DNA of 64,000 nucleotides from Vibrionaceae bacterium (GCA_018222805.1 JAAEZQ010000005.1:1-64000); one strand, 5' to 3'. Positions 1-8,485 are shown, counted from the first letter of the stretch. Notes: generated by a model not told the origin, from the sequence alone. Numbers and translations are program-made.

Positions 1-805
1 TTGCTTGTAATACAAAATACAATGAGCGAAGCCCAAGTAACGCAAATACGTTCGCGGCCAGCACCAAGAAGGGGTCTCTTGTGACGGCGAAAATCGCGGG
101 AATGGAGTCTAAAGCAAACATAACATCCATTACCGCGATCACACCAACGACGATTAACATCGGAGTCGCCACCCATTTTCCTGCCTGTTTCAATATCATG
201 TGATTACCGCGGTAATCATCAGTAATTGGAAATAGTTTGCGGATCAACTTCTCCGGATATGGGTTAACTTCTTCGTCTTCCCCACTCCCTTGTGCGAGTT
301 TAATCCCAGTCCCAATTAGAAATGCCGCGAATATGTACAATACCCAGTGATATTGAGCCAACAACTGTGCCCCAATACCAATCATAACGGCACGAAGCAA
401 CAGCGCACCAATGACGCCCCAAAGTAACGCTCTCGGTCGCAGATGTTCAGGTACTTTGTACTGTGCGAAAATGATCGCGAAAATAAATAGGTTGTCAACG
501 CTGAGTGATTTCTCCAGAAGGTAACCGGTAAGGAAGGAAACGGCAGCTTTTTCGTTCGTATAATGGCTGTGTGGCGAATAAAAATCCCAGAACATGTAGA
601 TCGAACCCACGAACACAAATGCCAGCAAAAACCAAAAGATGCTCCAAACAATAGCGTTTTTCATTGTAATGACGCCACCACGTGTTTGATAAATATCGAC
701 CGTGACTAAAATCAGAGTAAATAGCCCGAACACGGCATACATGTTGAGAGATTCTTGAAACAGAACAGATTGACTAACTTGAGTGGTATTTTCAATAAGA
801 GACAT
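1..805 (-). CDS. alx: TerC/Alx family integral membrane protein, partial (C-terminus beyond window start)
   Basis: Reading leftward from an ATG at 805, about 268 residues are visible with no stop, so the C-terminus lies outside the window. The product is a polytopic membrane protein of the TerC/Alx family, linked in other bacteria to manganese export or metal homeostasis and tellurite resistance. Hydrophobic segments alternate with short loops. Family-like stretches include EKSLSVDNLFIFAIIF (acidic residue and Asp in the membrane) and MDVMFALDSIPAIFAVT. A strong ribosome site (GGAGGAAG) sits just before the start and can pair with CTTCC in the leader. The yybP-ykoY aptamer upstream supports a role in Mn2+ homeostasis. 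The symbol alx is by analogy with E. coli; TerC family is certain, the orthology less so. Confidence 0.9.
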   Translation of the reverse strand, partial: MSLIENTTQVSQSVLFQESLNMYAVFGLFTLILVTVDIYQTRGGVITMKNAIVWSIFWFLLAFVFVGSIYMFWDFYSPHSHYTNEKAAVSFLTGYLLEKSLSVDNLFIFAIIFAQYKVPEHLRPRALLWGVIGALLLRAVMIGIGAQLLAQYHWVLYIFAAFLIGTGIKLAQGSGEDEEVNPYPEKLIRKLFPITDDYRGNHMILKQAGKWVATPMLIVVGVIAVMDVMFALDSIPAIFAVTRDPFLVLAANVFALLGLRSLYFVLQA

Positions 806-902
806 GCTTCCTCCTACGTGGAAGAATCACAGGTTTGGTGACCTTCCGCATACAATATAAACCGACAGTCACATTGATAATGTGTCTGTTAGTCGCTGAA
901 TG

Positions 903-1017
903 CGTTGGTCTCGTTGAAGTGTCAATTTTGATTAATCGATGACACCTTTACTTACCGGAAAAGCAGATGCTTAACGAGATGACGATAAGTAAACTTGCGC
1001 TAACTACTCCCCAAACG
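903..1017 (-). ncRNA. yybP-ykoY manganese riboswitch in the terC/alx leader
   Basis: On the minus strand the leader contains the conserved blocks of the yybP-ykoY aptamer in order: GGGGAGUAG (1012-1004), AUCGUCAUC, UUUCCGG followed by GGUGUC, and ACGAGACC near 908. The two ends pair as a P1 helix (CGUU.GG with CCAACG). This family binds Mn2+ and controls Alx/TerC/MntP-type genes. The downstream leader can form a short stem between 807-811 and 820-824 that includes the ribosome site, so translational control is the more likely mode. I see no terminator before the start codon. Confidence 0.9.
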
Positions 1018-1122
1018 AAGCCATCATACGCCCGTCTTTTTAATTTTCCAATAAAGAATCGCTATCGATAGAGCAAGGGGATTTTATAATATTCAATGCA
1101 TTAAATTGATGAATGCTATCCC

Positions 1123-1157
1123 CATATAAAAAGGAGCACAACCTTGCCCCTTTTATA
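1123..1157 (-). terminator. probable rho-independent terminator
   Basis: An imperfect hairpin pairs the AAAAGGGGCA side with TGCTCCTTTTT on the minus strand and is followed by T-rich sequence. It lies just beyond the small membrane ORF and the nucleotidase gene, and before the terC riboswitch. Confidence 0.5.
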
Positions 1158-1171
1158 AGTTATCTGTCGGT

Positions 1172-1372
1172 TTAAAATACAATCACGGGCATAACATGTA
1201 CTAGCACTGACCATGCAGCAACCCATGCAACAACAACCGCGACATCACTCCAGTCTTTATTCCACATCATTTCTACCTTCACCACATTTAACATGGGAAG
1301 ATAAGCAAGATAGGCACCAGAAATAGCTAACGGCGCTGCTGAGAGTATAATTTGTGATTTTGGTTCAAACAG
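1172..1372 (-). CDS. small membrane ORF overlapping the 3' end of the nucleotidase gene; no standard start codon
   Basis: An open frame of 66 codons overlaps the last 46 bases of the nucleotidase gene in the -1 frame and continues past its stop. The translation has a hydrophobic segment (IILSAAPLAISGAYLAYLPM) and a second one (VAVVVAWVAAWSVLVHV) around a charged turn, as expected of a real two-helix membrane protein and not of random sequence. No ATG, GTG or TTG precedes the first helix: the frame opens after a TAA with CTG, and the first ATG (LPMLNVV) would delete helix one. Possibilities are a rare CTG/ATT start with translational coupling, a -1 frameshift giving a membrane-anchored nucleotidase, or a sequence error. 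I do not recognise the family. Confidence 0.45.
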   Translation of the reverse strand: MFEPKSQIILSAAPLAISGAYLAYLPMLNVVKVEMMWNKDWSDVAVVVAWVAAWSVLVHVMPVIVF

Positions 1373-3084
1373 TTAGGATCGTCAGTAAGCAATTCTATGA
1401 AACAGTCTGCCATAGACAGGTTACTGACACTGCCCTCACCTTCCATATCCAATAAGGCTTCGTAACCCTCTTTACCTTTCATTGTATATGCGGAAGACGT
1501 ACCACGGTACCACACGTCATCTTGAACCTTAACCCAACGATTCTTGTTGAAAATTTCTAATACGGTAATGCGTTTCCCTTTGGGAAGATGAGCTTTGTAC
1601 TCAAAGCTCAGGTTGTATGTGTAAGGGTAACTACCTGAGCCGGTACCTTCGACACCATTGTTCAACGCGTTATTAATTGCCCCTTCCAAAGCTCGGCGAA
1701 TCACACTTCCCTGTACGTTATAAAAACCAATAGGAACGGCAAATGGCAATAAACGTCCGGCAACGTCGGCAACCGTAAGTTTACCCGGATTTAAGGACGT
1801 TCTGACGCCACCAGCGTTATGAATAGCAAACTGAATTTCATGTCCACGCTGATTTAAGCTGTGCAAGAATGAATGTGCAACCGCGGAAGCAAGCTCGCTA
1901 CCTCCCATTTCATCTGGGATACGAACGTGGCGCTTTTTGCTTTCGACATGAGCGATGACTTGTGATTGAAGTGCACGCACGCGCGGTATGTACTTATCCG
2001 TCAAAATAGCTTGAGTCTCGGAGTGTTTTTTACACACGACGACATTTGGTTGACCATGAATGAAGTCACAGGCTGTCTCAAATACGCCTTGGTCCAACTG
2101 TTGATCTAGTGAGGAATCCCAGAATATGCGACGGCCAAGCAACAACTCATTTTGACCACTTAACATCGTCGCTTTACCCTCTTCATCAAACTCAAGTACA
2201 CAATGCCCAATAGTCAGCGCATGGAAACCAGCTTGGACCACATAAGTACCGTTAATATTTACACCATATTGGTCGTCTTTGCCTAAACCTATTGGTGAGA
2301 AATCACCTTGCAGACGATGGCTGTGGCCACCAACGATGATACCAATACCCTTAACTTGTTCCGCCAACTCTAAGTCACCTTCGTAACCTAGATGGCTAAG
2401 CAAAATGATGTTTTTTATCCCCGCTGCGTGGATTTGCTCCACCGTCGCTTTGGCTGTATCAATCGCTGCCACGAATGGAGTATCTGCGTCAGGGTTCGCA
2501 ATATCACTCATTTTATCGATCGACAGACCAAAGATTGCCACTGGTACACCATCAAATTCTTTCACCATGTATTGAGCGCTTTGAGTTTGATGCTGATAAC
2601 TCAATACATTGCCACAATCATTCACTCGATGCGATTTCGAGGCTAACTCGTTGGATATATCCCAGTTGCCAGCAAGCAAGGGAAAGTTGGTACGCTGACA
2701 GAATTTCGCTACCGGTTCATTCCCCATGTCTAATTCATGGTTGCCTAATGCCATCGCGTCGATTTGTAACGCATTTAGAAGATCAGCATTGGCTCTGCCT
2801 TTAAACAAAGAAAAGTACAGCGTGCCTTGAAAGCAATCACCTGCATGTAGAAACAACATTCCGTGCCCTTGACGCTTAGCATCATCACGGAGTTGTTCAA
2901 CGCGTGTTGCAATACGAGAAAAGCCACCAGCACTGACGTAAGGCTCTAGCGTAACCTCTTTATTGATTTGTAATTTTAGCTGTAATGACGTTGGCTCAAA
3001 GTAGGAATGAGTGTCATTGATGTGTGCCAGTTTTATTCTTACTGGCTTATGATTTTTATTCATTTTCATCTTCTCTCTTTTCAT
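1327..3084 (-). CDS. 5'-nucleotidase / 2',3'-cyclic phosphodiesterase family metallophosphatase (UshA-like)
   Basis: 585 residues. The N-terminal calcineurin-like metallophosphoesterase domain (about 15-260) shows all the metal motifs: AHINDTHSYF, LHAGDCFQG, ALGNHELD, LLSHLG and GGHSH. The C-terminal 5'-nucleotidase domain (about 345-560) shows HNAGGVRTSL and GTGSGSYPYTYNLSF. The family hydrolyses nucleoside monophosphates or UDP-sugars. Unlike UshA there is no signal peptide, since the N-terminus is Lys-rich and polar, so the enzyme looks cytoplasmic. The first ATG abuts an AAGGA, so the start may be the ATG five codons later (3069). The gene is alone or co-transcribed with the small overlapping membrane ORF, and diverges from ybjD. 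Confidence 0.9.
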   Translation of the reverse strand: MKREKMKMNKNHKPVRIKLAHINDTHSYFEPTSLQLKLQINKEVTLEPYVSAGGFSRIATRVEQLRDDAKRQGHGMLFLHAGDCFQGTLYFSLFKGRANADLLNALQIDAMALGNHELDMGNEPVAKFCQRTNFPLLAGNWDISNELASKSHRVNDCGNVLSYQHQTQSAQYMVKEFDGVPVAIFGLSIDKMSDIANPDADTPFVAAIDTAKATVEQIHAAGIKNIILLSHLGYEGDLELAEQVKGIGIIVGGHSHRLQGDFSPIGLGKDDQYGVNINGTYVVQAGFHALTIGHCVLEFDEEGKATMLSGQNELLLGRRIFWDSSLDQQLDQGVFETACDFIHGQPNVVVCKKHSETQAILTDKYIPRVRALQSQVIAHVESKKRHVRIPDEMGGSELASAVAHSFLHSLNQRGHEIQFAIHNAGGVRTSLNPGKLTVADVAGRLLPFAVPIGFYNVQGSVIRRALEGAINNALNNGVEGTGSGSYPYTYNLSFEYKAHLPKGKRITVLEIFNKNRWVKVQDDVWYRGTSSAYTMKGKEGYEALLDMEGEGSVSNLSMADCFIELLTDDPNCLNQNHKLYSQQRR

Positions 3085-3154
3085 TCCTTATAATAATAAG
3101 GAGTGGATCATGACAGAATCATGAATTTTATGAAACAGCGAATTTCTATTTCAT

Positions 3155-3230
3155 ATTTACGTGAGCCTACATAGGTGAATACACACACCACAAAAGTATC
3201 GATCCACTTCCTACACAGGCTCTCGTAAAT
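3155..3230. repeat. imperfect inverted repeat between the nucleotidase gene and ybjD
   Basis: Two 21-base arms (3155-3175 and 3210-3230) are inverted copies matching at 17 of 21 positions (ATTTACG.GAGCCT...TAGG) around a 34-base centre. The arrangement lies between divergent genes and could be an operator, a transcript hairpin or a degenerate repeat element. Confidence 0.5.
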
Positions 3231-3327
3231 TTGTGAGCTGAGCTTATAGCAACATTTTAGATTTCATATATTCTTATAGAAAGCAAGATAATTCTCTATA
3301 ATTCAAATAATTGCGAGGAGGATTGAG

Positions 3328-4962
3328 ATGAGACTTGAACGCATCGAAATCTCCGGGTTTAGAGGCATTAAACGCCTTTCACTCTCTTTTGACGAACTCA
3401 CCACGCTTATTGGTGAGAATACATGGGGTAAGTCTTCATTGATCGATGCCCTATCCATTGCATTACCACCAGACGGAAAGCTCTACGAGTTTGAACTAAA
3501 AGATTTTCACGTTGACTACTCTATCTCCCACCCCCAATCTCAGCAAATCGAGATTATCCTTTGCTTTAAAGCACAAGAAAAGCAAGAGGTAAAAGCGGGC
3601 CGTTACCGTAGGATTAAGCCTGCCTGGTGCACCAAAGACAACGGTGAGCCTGTTATCTACTATCGAATCAGTGGTTCTCGTGTCGAGAATGATATTACGA
3701 CTCAGTATACGTTTCTTAATCATGAAGGAAAAACAATAAAGATTCATCATTCTGAGAAACTTGCTATTGAATTGATGACTCTACATCCAGTCATTCGCTT
3801 AAGAGACTCTCGTCGCTTTCCTCATCCATCTCATGTCAACGGTGACAATAAAAATTCACGAATTGAAAAGCGTATTGACAATACATGTCGACGACTACTA
3901 GCAATGCCCGGTCAAGTCAACAAAGGGGAAATTCGCAGTAGCCTCGCTGCTATGCAGACGCTGATCGACCACTATTTCGCATTCCGAAGTACCAGTAGAG
4001 GTAACCCTAGGAAGCCAAGAGACGGTCTGCTTTATAACAGCCACCCTTCTGATAAAGGTCTGAGCCAATACTTAAGAGAAACTAACGATAAGCAAAGTCG
4101 GTTGCTTCTAATGGGCTTGCTCAATACTTACCTGCAAGCGAAAGGACCAACGGAGCTGAGGCGTTGTGCAAGACCAATATTAATAATTGAAGACCCTGAA
4201 GGTCGCTTACATCCCACCCATTTAGCAAGAGCCTGGTCCCTACTTCAGCTATTGCCGATGCAAAAAATTCTTACCACTAATAGTGGCAGCTTACTCGGCT
4301 CCGTTCCGCTCTATTCAATAAGGCGTTTGTATCGTCTGTCTGATCGAACCATCGCAAAGAGTCTTAATCCAACCAAGTTCGGGCGGGACGAACTACGACG
4401 CATTGGTTTCCATATTCGCTTTCACCGTGCAGGAGCGCTCTTCGCTCGTTGCTGGCTCTTAGTTGAAGGCGAAACTGAAGTCTGGCTCTTTAATGAACTG
4501 GCCCGTCAATGTGGTTATGATTTAGCGGCAGAAGGCGTTCAGATTGTTGAGTTTGCTCAATCAGGCTTGCGTTCAATAATTAAAGTCGCAAAAGAGTTTG
4601 GTATTGACTGGCACGTTGTGACAGATGGCGATGCAGCTGGTAAAAAATACGCTCATACGGTTCGTTCTCAATTAGAACATGACCAGGAGCGTCACCGTTT
4701 AACAGAGTTACCTGATCGAGATATAGAGCATTTCCTATACAATCACGGATTTGAACTTTTCTTTAAGGACATGATAAAGGTTCCTCACGACCATCAAATT
4801 CCAGCGAAAAAAGTGGTCAACCGAGTCCTGAAGAAACATGCAAAGCCAGACTTAGCCCTAGCAATTGTTTCGCATTGTGAAGAGAATGGTGTGGAATGCA
4901 TACCTGTACTCTTGCGTTGGACGCTAAAACGCATCGTTACCATGGCAAGTGGCAATACCTAG
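3328..4962 (+). CDS. ybjD: ATP-dependent OLD-family nuclease-like protein YbjD
   Basis: 544 residues, close to E. coli YbjD in length and in sequence as I know it. The N-terminal ABC/SMC-type ATPase half begins LERIEISGFRGIKRL, with Walker A GENTWGKSS near residue 30 and a signature/Walker B region ending in LIIEDPEGRLHP near 290. The C-terminal half is a TOPRIM domain with LLVEGETEVW and the metal-binding Asp pair in VTDGDAAGKKYA. OLD-family proteins are ATPase-nucleases; the physiological role of YbjD is not settled. A strong ribosome site (GAGGAGG) precedes the ATG. It is monocistronic, followed by a hairpin at 4979-5002. There is no neighbouring UvrD-like helicase as in Gabija defence systems, so a defence role is not suggested by context. 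Confidence 0.9.
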   Translation: MRLERIEISGFRGIKRLSLSFDELTTLIGENTWGKSSLIDALSIALPPDGKLYEFELKDFHVDYSISHPQSQQIEIILCFKAQEKQEVKAGRYRRIKPAWCTKDNGEPVIYYRISGSRVENDITTQYTFLNHEGKTIKIHHSEKLAIELMTLHPVIRLRDSRRFPHPSHVNGDNKNSRIEKRIDNTCRRLLAMPGQVNKGEIRSSLAAMQTLIDHYFAFRSTSRGNPRKPRDGLLYNSHPSDKGLSQYLRETNDKQSRLLLMGLLNTYLQAKGPTELRRCARPILIIEDPEGRLHPTHLARAWSLLQLLPMQKILTTNSGSLLGSVPLYSIRRLYRLSDRTIAKSLNPTKFGRDELRRIGFHIRFHRAGALFARCWLLVEGETEVWLFNELARQCGYDLAAEGVQIVEFAQSGLRSIIKVAKEFGIDWHVVTDGDAAGKKYAHTVRSQLEHDQERHRLTELPDRDIEHFLYNHGFELFFKDMIKVPHDHQIPAKKVVNRVLKKHAKPDLALAIVSHCEENGVECIPVLLRWTLKRIVTMASGNT

Positions 4963-4978
4963 GGCGAAAAATTGGTAA

Positions 4979-5002
4979 AAAGCACACTATTAAAGTGTGC
5001 TT
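4979..5002. terminator. hairpin terminator between ybjD and the DUF1097 gene
   Basis: AAGCACACT and AGTGTGCTT form a perfect 9-bp stem. The T-run lies on the minus-strand side, so it best terminates the DUF1097 transcript, and it may work in both directions for these converging genes. Confidence 0.6.
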
Positions 5003-5087
5003 GTATCAAATATCAATAAGTTTGATTAACAGTATTGAAAAGAATAATACTCAATACTCAGTGGATACCCATTAAGTCGGCGGCACT

Positions 5088-5573
5088 CTACTGCACTTGC
5101 TCAGCGAGCGAAGAGGTAGAATTCACATTTGATTTCGAGTGTAACCAAAGACCAGTGGCTTTCATTAGATAACCAAATACGCCACCTAACACTAGAGATG
5201 GCACTACAAGTTGCCAGTTACCCTCCGCTGCGAAGGTTGCACATGAGCCAATAAACGTACCAGGAATGTAAGATAACCAAGCTTGCTTAGCTTGAATACA
5301 CATAAAGAAAGCCACGATGGCCGTTATTCCGTAGCCAAGGATTTCTAACCCTGCGTAGGTTGAACCATAGATAATGACCATAGCCCAAAACACGCCTGTT
5401 AAATTAGTAATCAGACTGGTTGCCAACCCTTTCAGGCCACTAGTTGGGGAGGCAAAGTAACTAGTACAACCTAAAAATCCCGCCCAGGATAGGAGACCTA
5501 AGGAGATCGCTATCCATCCCCAAACGCCAGACAAAATCCCTGTAGTAATAGAAATCGCTAAAAGTGTCGTCAT
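5088..5573 (-). CDS. DUF1097 family inner-membrane protein (YcdZ-like)
   Basis: 161 residues, almost entirely hydrophobic, with about five predicted membrane segments and no obvious cleaved signal. The segment GFLGCTSYFASP followed by a small-residue run, and the overall length (E. coli YcdZ has about 163), match the DUF1097 family of unknown function. A short Ser/Asn-rich tail ends the protein. It is alone between ybjD and a LysR gene that is also on the minus strand, 228 bases away. I infer no function beyond membrane localisation. Confidence 0.8.
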   Translation of the reverse strand: MTTLLAISITTGILSGVWGWIAISLGLLSWAGFLGCTSYFASPTSGLKGLATSLITNLTGVFWAMVIIYGSTYAGLEILGYGITAIVAFFMCIQAKQAWLSYIPGTFIGSCATFAAEGNWQLVVPSLVLGGVFGYLMKATGLWLHSKSNVNSTSSLAEQVQ

Positions 5574-5801
5574 GGTATTCGTACCTGCTTAGCTAGTATC
5601 AGACCCTTCTGGTTTGATAACTGGCTTCAAACATTGAAATCAAGAACCGATATTAGAAGTATTTTTACAGCTTATCGGTGACACTGATCACAATGACAAC
5701 AATTGCAATTTCACTTGTTACACAATTATTGTGACGTAAGCGATAAATCAACAGATTTAGTAAATAGAATAACGATATCGTTCATATGATATTGGCAAGT
5801 A

Positions 5802-6707
5802 CTATAAAACTGTCGGCTTCCCTTTCATCATACGTAAGCCTTCACGCTTAATGCAGTCTACTAGCGGATTTTCTGCCATATCCGCTCTCCAGATAAAGGA
5901 AAGCATACGCTCCATTTTGAGCTCTGGAACATCTAAAGCAACTAATAAACCGGCTTGGATATAACGCTCCACATCCAAATAAGGTAAACAGGTTAAATAC
6001 TGCCCATTAGCAACAAGGCTACGAAGTACTGGTACGTGTTCGTATTCACGCCAAACATCGAGGTCTTCAATTAGTTTATTGATCGAACTATCAAAGGTTT
6101 TACGTGTCCCTGAACCATCTTCACGCAATACCCACTTTGCTTGTTCTAACTGGGCTAGACTGACAATTTTATTTTTTGCAAAAGGGTGATGTGAAGCTGC
6201 GACAACAGTAAGATGATCACGACACCATACTGCATGGTGTAATCGATTGTCGTCACAACGGCCCTCAATAATACCTAAGTCATACTTGTAATCTAATACT
6301 CCCTCGATCACACCTTTGGTACTTTTCACATCCAAAGATATGCGCATTTCAGGAAAGTCATTATCAATAATACTGATAAGGTCAGGGACTAGGTGTTCCG
6401 CTGGCGTTTGACTTGCGCAGAGACGAACCTCCCCGCTTAATAAATGTTGCTCGTAAAAGCCCATTTCAATCTGTAAAGCGTCTTGTAACAAGCGTTTTGC
6501 TTTTGGCCTCAACCACATTCCCCAATGCGTTAACGCCATCTGTTTGCCCTGCCTTTCAAATAGTGGCCGACCAAGCATTTTCTCCAGCTGCGAGAGTGAC
6601 ATACTTGTCGCCGATTGTGTCAAAGCCAGCTTTTCTGCAGCCTGGCTTACACTTCCGGAATCGGCAACTGCATTAAAAACCGCTAATTGCTTTAGTGAAT
6701 AGCGCAA
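5802..6707 (-). CDS. LysR-family transcriptional regulator (YeiE/CysB-like)
   Basis: About 301 residues from a TTG at 6707, which has a good ribosome site (AAAGGAGG, 5-base spacing). A longer frame opens at 6776, but its extra N-terminal residues do not belong to the family. The N-terminal winged HTH is clear (LKQLAVFNAVADSGSVSQAA, then LTQSATSMSLSQLEKMLG.PLFER), followed by a periplasmic-binding-protein-like effector domain with GIIEG and REDGSGTR, as in YeiE-type members. It diverges from the FocA-CBS gene 258 bases away, so that transporter is the natural candidate target; this is inference. Confidence 0.88.
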   Translation of the reverse strand: MRYSLKQLAVFNAVADSGSVSQAAEKLALTQSATSMSLSQLEKMLGRPLFERQGKQMALTHWGMWLRPKAKRLLQDALQIEMGFYEQHLLSGEVRLCASQTPAEHLVPDLISIIDNDFPEMRISLDVKSTKGVIEGVLDYKYDLGIIEGRCDDNRLHHAVWCRDHLTVVAASHHPFAKNKIVSLAQLEQAKWVLREDGSGTRKTFDSSINKLIEDLDVWREYEHVPVLRSLVANGQYLTCLPYLDVERYIQAGLLVALDVPELKMERMLSFIWRADMAENPLVDCIKREGLRMMKGKPTVL

Positions 6708-6938
6708 CGTGTCCTCCTTTACGAGTGAGTATTCCCATACCCTCGCCTGATTAAATAGATAAGCAACGGCATTCATTTTACTCTTCTTTGATTAGTTATC
6801 AATGTAATTGATGAGAACCTTAAACAATATCAATTTTCTATGTCGTCATTTTTCTATTAGCCTGATTGTGCGGTTCAGGAATACCGCGGTTCTAAATACA
6901 ACAACAATAGTTTTGACTTTATAAATCAAGGAGTTTTT

Positions 6939-6974
6939 ATGGCATCAACAAATAAGGAGTCACTATGGCGGTGA
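6939..6974 (+). CDS. 11-codon upstream ORF overlapping the focA start
   Basis: ATG at 6939 with a strong ribosome site (AAGGAG, 7-base spacing) encodes MASTNKESLWR and ends in a TGA that overlaps the focA ATG (6965-6967) out of frame. The second AAGGAG, used by focA, lies inside this ORF. Translation of the leader would pass over the focA ribosome site and stop seven bases beyond the focA start, an arrangement suited to translational coupling. It is too short for homology and could be chance. Confidence 0.4.
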   Translation: MASTNKESLWR

Positions 6975-8416
6975 TCAACCCTGACAATCACCAGTATTTT
7001 TCTCCTAAAGAAATGATGGCCGAGGCAGAGAAGTTTGCTCTGAGTAAAGCCCAAAAAACGAGCACGATGACGCTCAGTCTTGCCACAATGGCTGGTGCAT
7101 TTATCGGCTTAGCGTTCTTGTTCTATATCACGGTTACAACTGGTAGTGCAGGCGCAGGTTGGGGATTGAGCCGTCTTGCAGGCGGGTTGGCTTTCAGTAT
7201 GGGGCTTATTCTTATCGTTATCTGTGGCGGTGAGCTGTTTACAAGCTCTGTGCTTTCAAGCATCTCCTGGGCAAACAAGCAGATATCTTTTGGAAAAATG
7301 CTAACTATTTGGGGCAAGGTCTATGTTGGTAATTTTATTGGAGCAATGCTGTTGCTCGCACTGGTTACTGCTGCGGGTTTATACCAAATGGACGACGGCC
7401 AATGGGGACTGAATGCGCTTAACATTGCACAGCACAAACTGCATCACACGTTAGTTCAGGCGTTTGCACTCGGTATTCTATGTAATCTTTTGGTCTGTCT
7501 CGCAATCTGGCTAACATTTAGCTCTGCTAATGCGATGACAAAGGCAGCGATGACGATTTTACCTGTCGCTATGTTCGTAAGCAGTGGCTTTGAGCACTGT
7601 GTCGCCAATATGTTCATGGTCCCGCTTGGCATTGTTATCGCTAATTTTGCTCCAGAGTCATTCTGGGTCTCTATTGGCGTTCCAGCCTCCCAGTATGCAG
7701 ACCTAAATGTGTTTCACTTTGTCACTGCAAACTTAATCCCAGTAACACTAGGAAATATAGTCGGTGGCGCTGTATTAGTTGGCTTATCAAACTGGTGTAT
7801 TTTCCGTCGACCTGAGCTAAAAGCCGCCAACATTCAAACCATCACTAAAACAACACCACTCATGTCAGTTAAGGAATCCAACATGAAAAACCGCTCTTTT
7901 GTTAAGGACTTAATGAATCCTGCACCAGTGACTATCAGCGCAGAAACTCCTGTAGTAACGGCTCTTGACACTTTGCTTGATCATCATTTAACCAGCGCCC
8001 CTGTCGTTGATGTACATAATCGCTTAGTGGGCTTTTTATCTGCGCACGATATCATGGTCGATCTTTGGTGTGAGGATTATATTCCGGTTAAAGGTCAGAA
8101 AGTGGTTGATTTGATGAGCCGTGACATTGTCGCTATTGATGCTGGCGACCGTTTAGTCGATGTGGTGGAGTTCATGTGCATCGACAAAGAAAAGCTGTTC
8201 CCAACAAGCAATATGGGTATTGCAACGCGCTTAACTTCTCTTTCACTGGAAGAGCGTGCCAAGAGTATGAACGTCAGTAAACCACAAGTGCTTCCGGTAT
8301 TAGACAATGGACTCTTAGTCGGCGTAGTAACACGCGTCGAAATACTGAACGCGCTGCGCACCGTTTACGGTGAACGCTTGAATCTAGTAGAACAAGATGA
8401 ATTAGAAACCGCATAA
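6965..8416 (+). CDS. focA: FocA-type formate/nitrite channel fused to a C-terminal CBS-domain pair
   Basis: 483 residues. Residues 1-285 are a formate-nitrite transporter with six membrane segments and the FocA signatures ICGGELFTSSVL (pore-loop Thr), NANM-like helices and the central His in SSGFEHCVANMFM. It resembles E. coli FocA throughout and should move formate across the inner membrane. Residues about 305-470 carry two CBS motifs (KDLMNPAPVTISAETPV..AL and VVDLMSRDIVAIDAGDRLVDV), which usually bind adenine nucleotides, so gating or stability may follow cellular energy state. E. coli FocA (about 285 aa) lacks this part. A hairpin terminator follows at 8486-8513. It diverges from a LysR gene. 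Confidence 0.9.
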   Translation: MAVINPDNHQYFSPKEMMAEAEKFALSKAQKTSTMTLSLATMAGAFIGLAFLFYITVTTGSAGAGWGLSRLAGGLAFSMGLILIVICGGELFTSSVLSSISWANKQISFGKMLTIWGKVYVGNFIGAMLLLALVTAAGLYQMDDGQWGLNALNIAQHKLHHTLVQAFALGILCNLLVCLAIWLTFSSANAMTKAAMTILPVAMFVSSGFEHCVANMFMVPLGIVIANFAPESFWVSIGVPASQYADLNVFHFVTANLIPVTLGNIVGGAVLVGLSNWCIFRRPELKAANIQTITKTTPLMSVKESNMKNRSFVKDLMNPAPVTISAETPVVTALDTLLDHHLTSAPVVDVHNRLVGFLSAHDIMVDLWCEDYIPVKGQKVVDLMSRDIVAIDAGDRLVDVVEFMCIDKEKLFPTSNMGIATRLTSLSLEERAKSMNVSKPQVLPVLDNGLLVGVVTRVEILNALRTVYGERLNLVEQDELETA

Positions 8417-8422
8417 CAATAA

Positions 8423-8453
8423 TACCAATCACAGTAATTTACTACGATTGGTA
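8423..8453. repeat. short internally deleted copy of a Vibrio palindromic repeat
   Basis: TACCAATCACAGTAA and TTACTACGATTGGTA sit back to back around a single base, just after focA. The same two ends bound a 175-bp element at 48224-48398, so this appears to be a copy reduced to its termini. It can fold as a hairpin. Confidence 0.65.
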
Positions 8454-8485
8454 TAAAACACTAACTTTAGTTAGTTGGCACTAAG

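Noticed and set aside
3328..4962. Gabija-like anti-phage system around the OLD-family gene
   Set aside because: The protein matches housekeeping YbjD and no UvrD-like helicase partner is adjacent.
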